Shown one piece after another: positions 60,989-64,000 of a stretch of 64,000 nt of DNA (positions are counted from its first letter, which is position 1; every line of letters starts with the position of its first letter). Both the position numbers and the translations under genes were made by a program. A model generated the notes under the pieces. It saw nothing but the letters and a program-made list of their open reading frames with translations. It was not told where the DNA came from and did not search any database. The stretch is from Lachnospiraceae bacterium (lineage in GTDB: Bacteria > Bacillota > Clostridia > Lachnospirales > Lachnospiraceae). The stretch is from contig JAKSHY010000013.1 of the NCBI GenBank assembly GCA_024399135.1, forward strand, positions 1-64,000. Direction: 5' to 3'.

Positions 60989-61534
60989 TTAAATCTGTAA
61001 TGATAACAGCTCACGCTGTAGTTTATTAAGCTTAGTCTGAACACTGCTGTCTACTACTCTGTCACCGATTCTTATAACCATTCCACCAATAAGACTTTCA
61101 TCCACATCATAGTGCATTTCCATCTTTTTGAAAGAAGTGGTCTCAAGCAGTCTCTTTTCAACAGACTGTTTAAGCGAATCACTAAGTTCCATTGCAGTAG
61201 TTACATATGCAACACCAATTCCTTTAAGGCGTTTAACTTCATCTGTGAAATAATTAAGAATTCCATCAATATCACTGTATCTGTCTTTAGTTACAATCAG
61301 ATTGATGAATCCTAATATTTCAGCTGAGATGCGACCTTTAAAAACATTGTCTACAACCTCAAGTTTTTCTTCCTTAAGAATTTTAGGGTGATTCATCAGC
61401 TTACTAAAATCAGGATTTGAATCGATGATTTCCTTCAATGTACTAATTTCTTCGAGGAATTCATCTTCCTTTCCTTCTTCCACAGCCAGCTCAAACAAAG
61501 CTTCTCCATATGTATTCGAGACTAGCTTAGCCAT
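60989..61534 (-). CDS. atpH: ATP synthase delta subunit
   Basis: A 181-residue F1 delta (OSCP-like) stalk subunit. The N-terminal helical domain is AKLVSNTYGEALFELAVEEGKEDEFLEEISTLKEIIDSNPDFSKLMNHPKILKEEKLEVV; the C-terminal SLIGGMVIRIGDRVVDSSVQTKLNKLQRELLSLQI is the family signature. It joins the b subunit to the top of F1. The start overlaps the atpF 3' end by 13 bp. Order and length are normal. Confidence 0.95.
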   Translation of the reverse strand: MAKLVSNTYGEALFELAVEEGKEDEFLEEISTLKEIIDSNPDFSKLMNHPKILKEEKLEVVDNVFKGRISAEILGFINLIVTKDRYSDIDGILNYFTDEVKRLKGIGVAYVTTAMELSDSLKQSVEKRLLETTSFKKMEMHYDVDESLIGGMVIRIGDRVVDSSVQTKLNKLQRELLSLQI

Positions 61535-62043
61535 GTGTTCTCACCTATTTCCTTTAATGTGTCATTAACTATTGAGTCCTGAACTGTAGTATCAATAGAA
61601 GCTTTTACTACTTTGCCGGCCATTAATGATGCTAAGACTACCATTTCTCTCTTCACATCATCAGATGCTTTTTGCTTTTCTAATTCTGCTTCGTTTCTGG
61701 CTCTTTCAATAATTCTGTTAGCTTCTTCTTTAGCTTCCTGAATAATGCGGTTTTCATTATCCAAAGCACGTTTTCTTGCATCAGCTAAAATAGCTTCTGT
61801 TTCTTTCTCTACATCTTTTAACTTAGAAGAATACTCCTCTTTAAGGGCGATAGCTTCTGCCTGATTCTTCTGGGCATCGTCTAATTCTTCCTTAATCTTA
61901 GTCTTTCTCTTCTCAAGCATATCCCTTACAGGATTAAAGAGAAAATATGAAGCGGCAAGAAATAAGATGAAGATAGCAACCATCATGAGCACTGAATCTG
62001 CAAGCAGTTGCAGATCTAAGTCAAATACTCTGCTCCATTCCAT
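61522..62043 (-). CDS. atpF: ATP synthase b subunit
   Basis: A 173-residue peripheral stalk subunit. One N-terminal membrane helix (DSVLMMVAIFILFLAASYFLF, residues about 16-36) is followed by NPVRDMLEKRKTKIKEELDDAQKNQAEAIALKEEY and a long charged coiled coil to the end. It starts 46 bp after atpE. AAGGAG lies 11 nt from the ATG, a little far. A single b gene suggests a homodimer. Normal. Confidence 0.95.
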   Translation of the reverse strand: MEWSRVFDLDLQLLADSVLMMVAIFILFLAASYFLFNPVRDMLEKRKTKIKEELDDAQKNQAEAIALKEEYSSKLKDVEKETEAILADARKRALDNENRIIQEAKEEANRIIERARNEAELEKQKASDDVKREMVVLASLMAGKVVKASIDTTVQDSIVNDTLKEIGENTWLS

Positions 62044-62089
62044 CTATACAGCCTCTCCTTTCTTAAATAGTGTATATCAAACGATCAGA

Positions 62090-62356
<267 letters not shown>

Positions 62357-62396
62357 TTATAATTAGTAGTCCAATTTTTGCTACTTAATTTACTTT

Positions 62397-63122
62397 TTAT
62401 GATTCTTCTGTATTACATGCATCCTGAATATATGTCATAGTCAGCATACAGAATACATATGTTTGAATTGCGCCTGAGAACAGGTCGAAATATACATGCA
62501 ATGCTGCTGGCCAAACTAATGCCAGTTTTCCAAGCAAGGTATAAATCAATGCCATAATGGCAGTTCCCGAAAGAATATTCGCAAACAAACGTAATGATAA
62601 TGAAATTGGCACTGCGAAATCACCAATCAGGTTAATTGGTAACCAGAATGGCCACGGACTCATAAGTCCTGACACAACACCCTTAACCTTCTGGTACTTA
62701 AACTGATTGTAATGAATGAGGGTGAACGAAATAACTGCCAGTGCAAAAGTTACTCCGTAATCTGCTGTTGGTGGTCTTAATCCCAATAGGCCAGATATGT
62801 TGCTGAAGAAAATGAATACAAACAGCGTAGCAATATAGTTCCTGAATTTAGGAGCAAATCTGCCCATAACACCGTTAATCATTCCGTCCAAGAAATCAAC
62901 CAACAACTCCAATACATTCTGGAAGCCGGATGGTACTTCCTTGGCTTTTTTCATGCAATGACCTGCTGCGATGAAGAACCCTATCAAAATCAGCATTACT
63001 ATGAGAAGACATACATGTGTTGTAGTAATTCTCAAAGTCTGACCAAACAATTCATACTGAAATACTTCATGTATGAAAAAGTCAACTTCCTTAGCAGATT
63101 CTGATAATAAGATTCCCTGCAT
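62397..63122 (-). CDS. atpB: ATP synthase a subunit
   Basis: A 241-residue membrane subunit that forms the ion half-channels. About six helices, with the essential Arg in FAVPISLSLRLFANILSGTAIMALI (SLRLFAN motif) and VYFDLFSGAIQTYVFCMLTMTYIQDA at the C-terminus. The N-terminus (EVDFFIHEVFQYELFGQTLRITTTHVCLLIVMLILIGF) is typical of Firmicutes. AAGGAGG precedes the ATG at 63122. In the operon it follows atpI-like genes and precedes atpE. Confidence 0.96.
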   Translation of the reverse strand: MQGILLSESAKEVDFFIHEVFQYELFGQTLRITTTHVCLLIVMLILIGFFIAAGHCMKKAKEVPSGFQNVLELLVDFLDGMINGVMGRFAPKFRNYIATLFVFIFFSNISGLLGLRPPTADYGVTFALAVISFTLIHYNQFKYQKVKGVVSGLMSPWPFWLPINLIGDFAVPISLSLRLFANILSGTAIMALIYTLLGKLALVWPAALHVYFDLFSGAIQTYVFCMLTMTYIQDACNTEES

Positions 63123-63141
63123 TTTTTCACCTCCTTATCCC

Positions 63142-63603
63142 TTATTTCTGCTCGATGGCAGTTTCTTTTAAATCTTTATCATCAATGTACTCAATTCTTG
63201 GAGGCAGAATTTCCTCTCCATAGATCAGAGTACTGATTTTCTTGGTTAATGGCTGCAAATACGCACCAATCTTGATTCCCGTAATTCCAAAGAATGCTGC
63301 CAGAACATATTCTCCAAAGAATACTCCGCACACACCCATAACTGCTATCAGGAATAAATACCTTAGCAAAAACTGAATTCTGATGCTCTTTACTGCATTA
63401 TCATTATCAAACGAAAGTGCTCTGTCAAGAGACCACCACATATGAAAAGATGCAATCAGTGCAGTAAGCGTTCCAATCCAAAGGTTCAGACTACACTTTC
63501 CAGGATTCGGAATAAATATAGCAACTATCTGTCCTACAATTGCGAACATCAGTATTCCAACCCATAATTCAAAAACTGTTCTATTTAGTCGAATCTTTTT
63601 CAT
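63142..63603 (-). CDS. ATP synthase subunit I-like membrane protein
   Basis: About 153 residues (start MKKIRLNRTVFELWVGILMFAIVGQI at ATG 63603; the frame upstream overlaps the atpZ-like gene and is not coding). Four membrane helices: about 10-30, 42-62, 72-96 and 100-118, with GKCSLNLWIGTLTALIASFHMWWSLDRAL in the second. It belongs to the AtpI/ATP synthase subunit I group, which helps assemble the c-ring or handle Mg2+. The C-terminus is polar (EEILPPRIEYIDDKDLKETAIEQK). It lies 19 bp before atpB and overlaps the previous gene by 23 bp. Confidence 0.8.
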   Translation of the reverse strand: MKKIRLNRTVFELWVGILMFAIVGQIVAIFIPNPGKCSLNLWIGTLTALIASFHMWWSLDRALSFDNDNAVKSIRIQFLLRYLFLIAVMGVCGVFFGEYVLAAFFGITGIKIGAYLQPLTKKISTLIYGEEILPPRIEYIDDKDLKETAIEQK

Positions 63604-63880
63604 TCTCTTTTTTCTTATTAGCCAGATTATTATGTCCGGTTCCATGCATATACTGGGAATTGGTATCCTTCTTTCTAAGATGCCTTTTAGACATTCTGAA
63701 TACGTTATATCCTCCGGCAACTGCACCTACAAAAAACATAATAATCATTATATAGTTCGTTCCGAGCTTCTCGTCTATGAAGTTTCCCAGGAACGAGCAC
63801 AAAAAAATGGGAACCAGCATATTAATCCCAAACTGTCCTATCAGTGAAAAAGACTGATAAACCGTTCTATTGAATTTCAC
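63581..63880 (-). CDS. AtpZ/AtpI-family protein, first gene of the atp operon
   Basis: A 99-residue protein with two membrane helices (about residues 10-30, QSFSLIGQFGINMLVPIFLCSFLG, and 42-60, YIMIIMFFVGAVAGGYNVFRM), with IDEKLGTN between them, the AtpZ/AtpI pattern. The C-terminus is long, polar and Lys-rich (KKDTNSQYMHGTGHNNLANKKKENEKDSTK), unlike the shorter bacillar versions. The start is GTG at 63880 with AAAGGAG upstream. Such proteins are thought to help c-ring assembly or transport of Mg2+ and Ca2+. The operon promoter lies 40 bp upstream. Confidence 0.82.
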   Translation of the reverse strand: MKFNRTVYQSFSLIGQFGINMLVPIFLCSFLGNFIDEKLGTNYIMIIMFFVGAVAGGYNVFRMSKRHLRKKDTNSQYMHGTGHNNLANKKKENEKDSTK

Positions 63881-63920
63881 GCGTGGCTCCTTTCATATTT
63901 ACCGATAAAATAACTACTTT

Positions 63921-63949
63921 ATTATAGTAAATTATAGGGGTATTGTCTA
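63921..63949 (-). promoter_or_regulatory. Promoter of the atp operon
   Basis: Minus strand TAGACA (63944-63949), 17-bp spacer, TATAAT (63921-63926). Start near 63914, about 34 nt before the GTG. A second TATAAT inside the spacer has no -35 at the right distance. Confidence 0.8.
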
Positions 63950-64000
63950 CTAGAATAATTTATTAAAAACGCATTGAATTGTTTGATTTTTCAAGGTATC

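Overview
The window looks like a chromosomal piece of a low-GC, Gram-positive anaerobe of the family Lachnospiraceae (Firmicutes, Clostridia) carrying one end of an integrated conjugative element. Reasons: strong AGGAGG ribosome sites, sigma-A promoters of the TTGACA-N17-TATAAT type, a SAM-I riboswitch before metK, a c-subunit with a sodium-binding pattern, clusters coaX-dusB and greA-lysS, and element genes (RepA_N plus DUF6017, PcfB, VirD4-like, Maff2) typical of Clostridia. I cannot name genus or species. No tRNA, rRNA, CRISPR array or transposase is visible. Nearly all genes are on the minus strand; only an HD-GYP gene and a two-gene exported-protein operon are on the plus strand.

Positions 1 to about 10,400 are the replication, partition and coupling end of an integrative conjugative element, running off the left edge: a tandem HTH protein, parA, parB, three RepA_N proteins, small accessory genes, PcfB, the VirD4-type coupling protein and the start of a Maff2 (VirB2-like) gene. 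Two of the repA genes each carry 23-bp tandem iterons next to an AT-rich block inside the coding sequence, the layout of a RepA_N origin, so the element seems to hold two nested origins. A 27-bp perfect palindrome inside parB is a candidate partition site, and an 11-bp five-unit iteron array lies in an intergenic region. The element abuts the 3' end of lysS.

Positions 10,400-28,750 are housekeeping: lysS, greA, a heterodimeric ABC exporter, dusB, coaX, argF, a SleB-type wall hydrolase, proC, an rRNA 2'-O-methyltransferase, pfkA, dnaE, and metK with its SAM-I riboswitch. Positions 28,800-37,430 hold an HD-GYP phosphodiesterase, murA, a LysM/G5/M23 wall hydrolase, a coiled-coil tail-anchored protein, a possible small RNA, a small alarmone synthetase, and an exported helical protein paired with a zinc-ribbon/transmembrane/transglutaminase-like protein.

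Positions 37,430-52,500 hold nucleotide-sugar genes (galE, a UDPGP-family pyrophosphorylase, pseB), then a long minus-strand series downstream of a nucleoside ABC transporter (nupN-O-P-Q): pseI, a YhfC-family protein, chorismate mutase, a TIM-barrel isomerase, metF, a methyltransferase and an acyltransferase with an unusual CPCC tail. pseB and pseI point to pseudaminic acid synthesis, but the other four steps are not here. Positions 51,850-64,000 hold xpt, a HerA-like ATPase, a large surface protein with a degenerate C39-like domain, and a complete F1Fo ATP synthase operon with its promoter.
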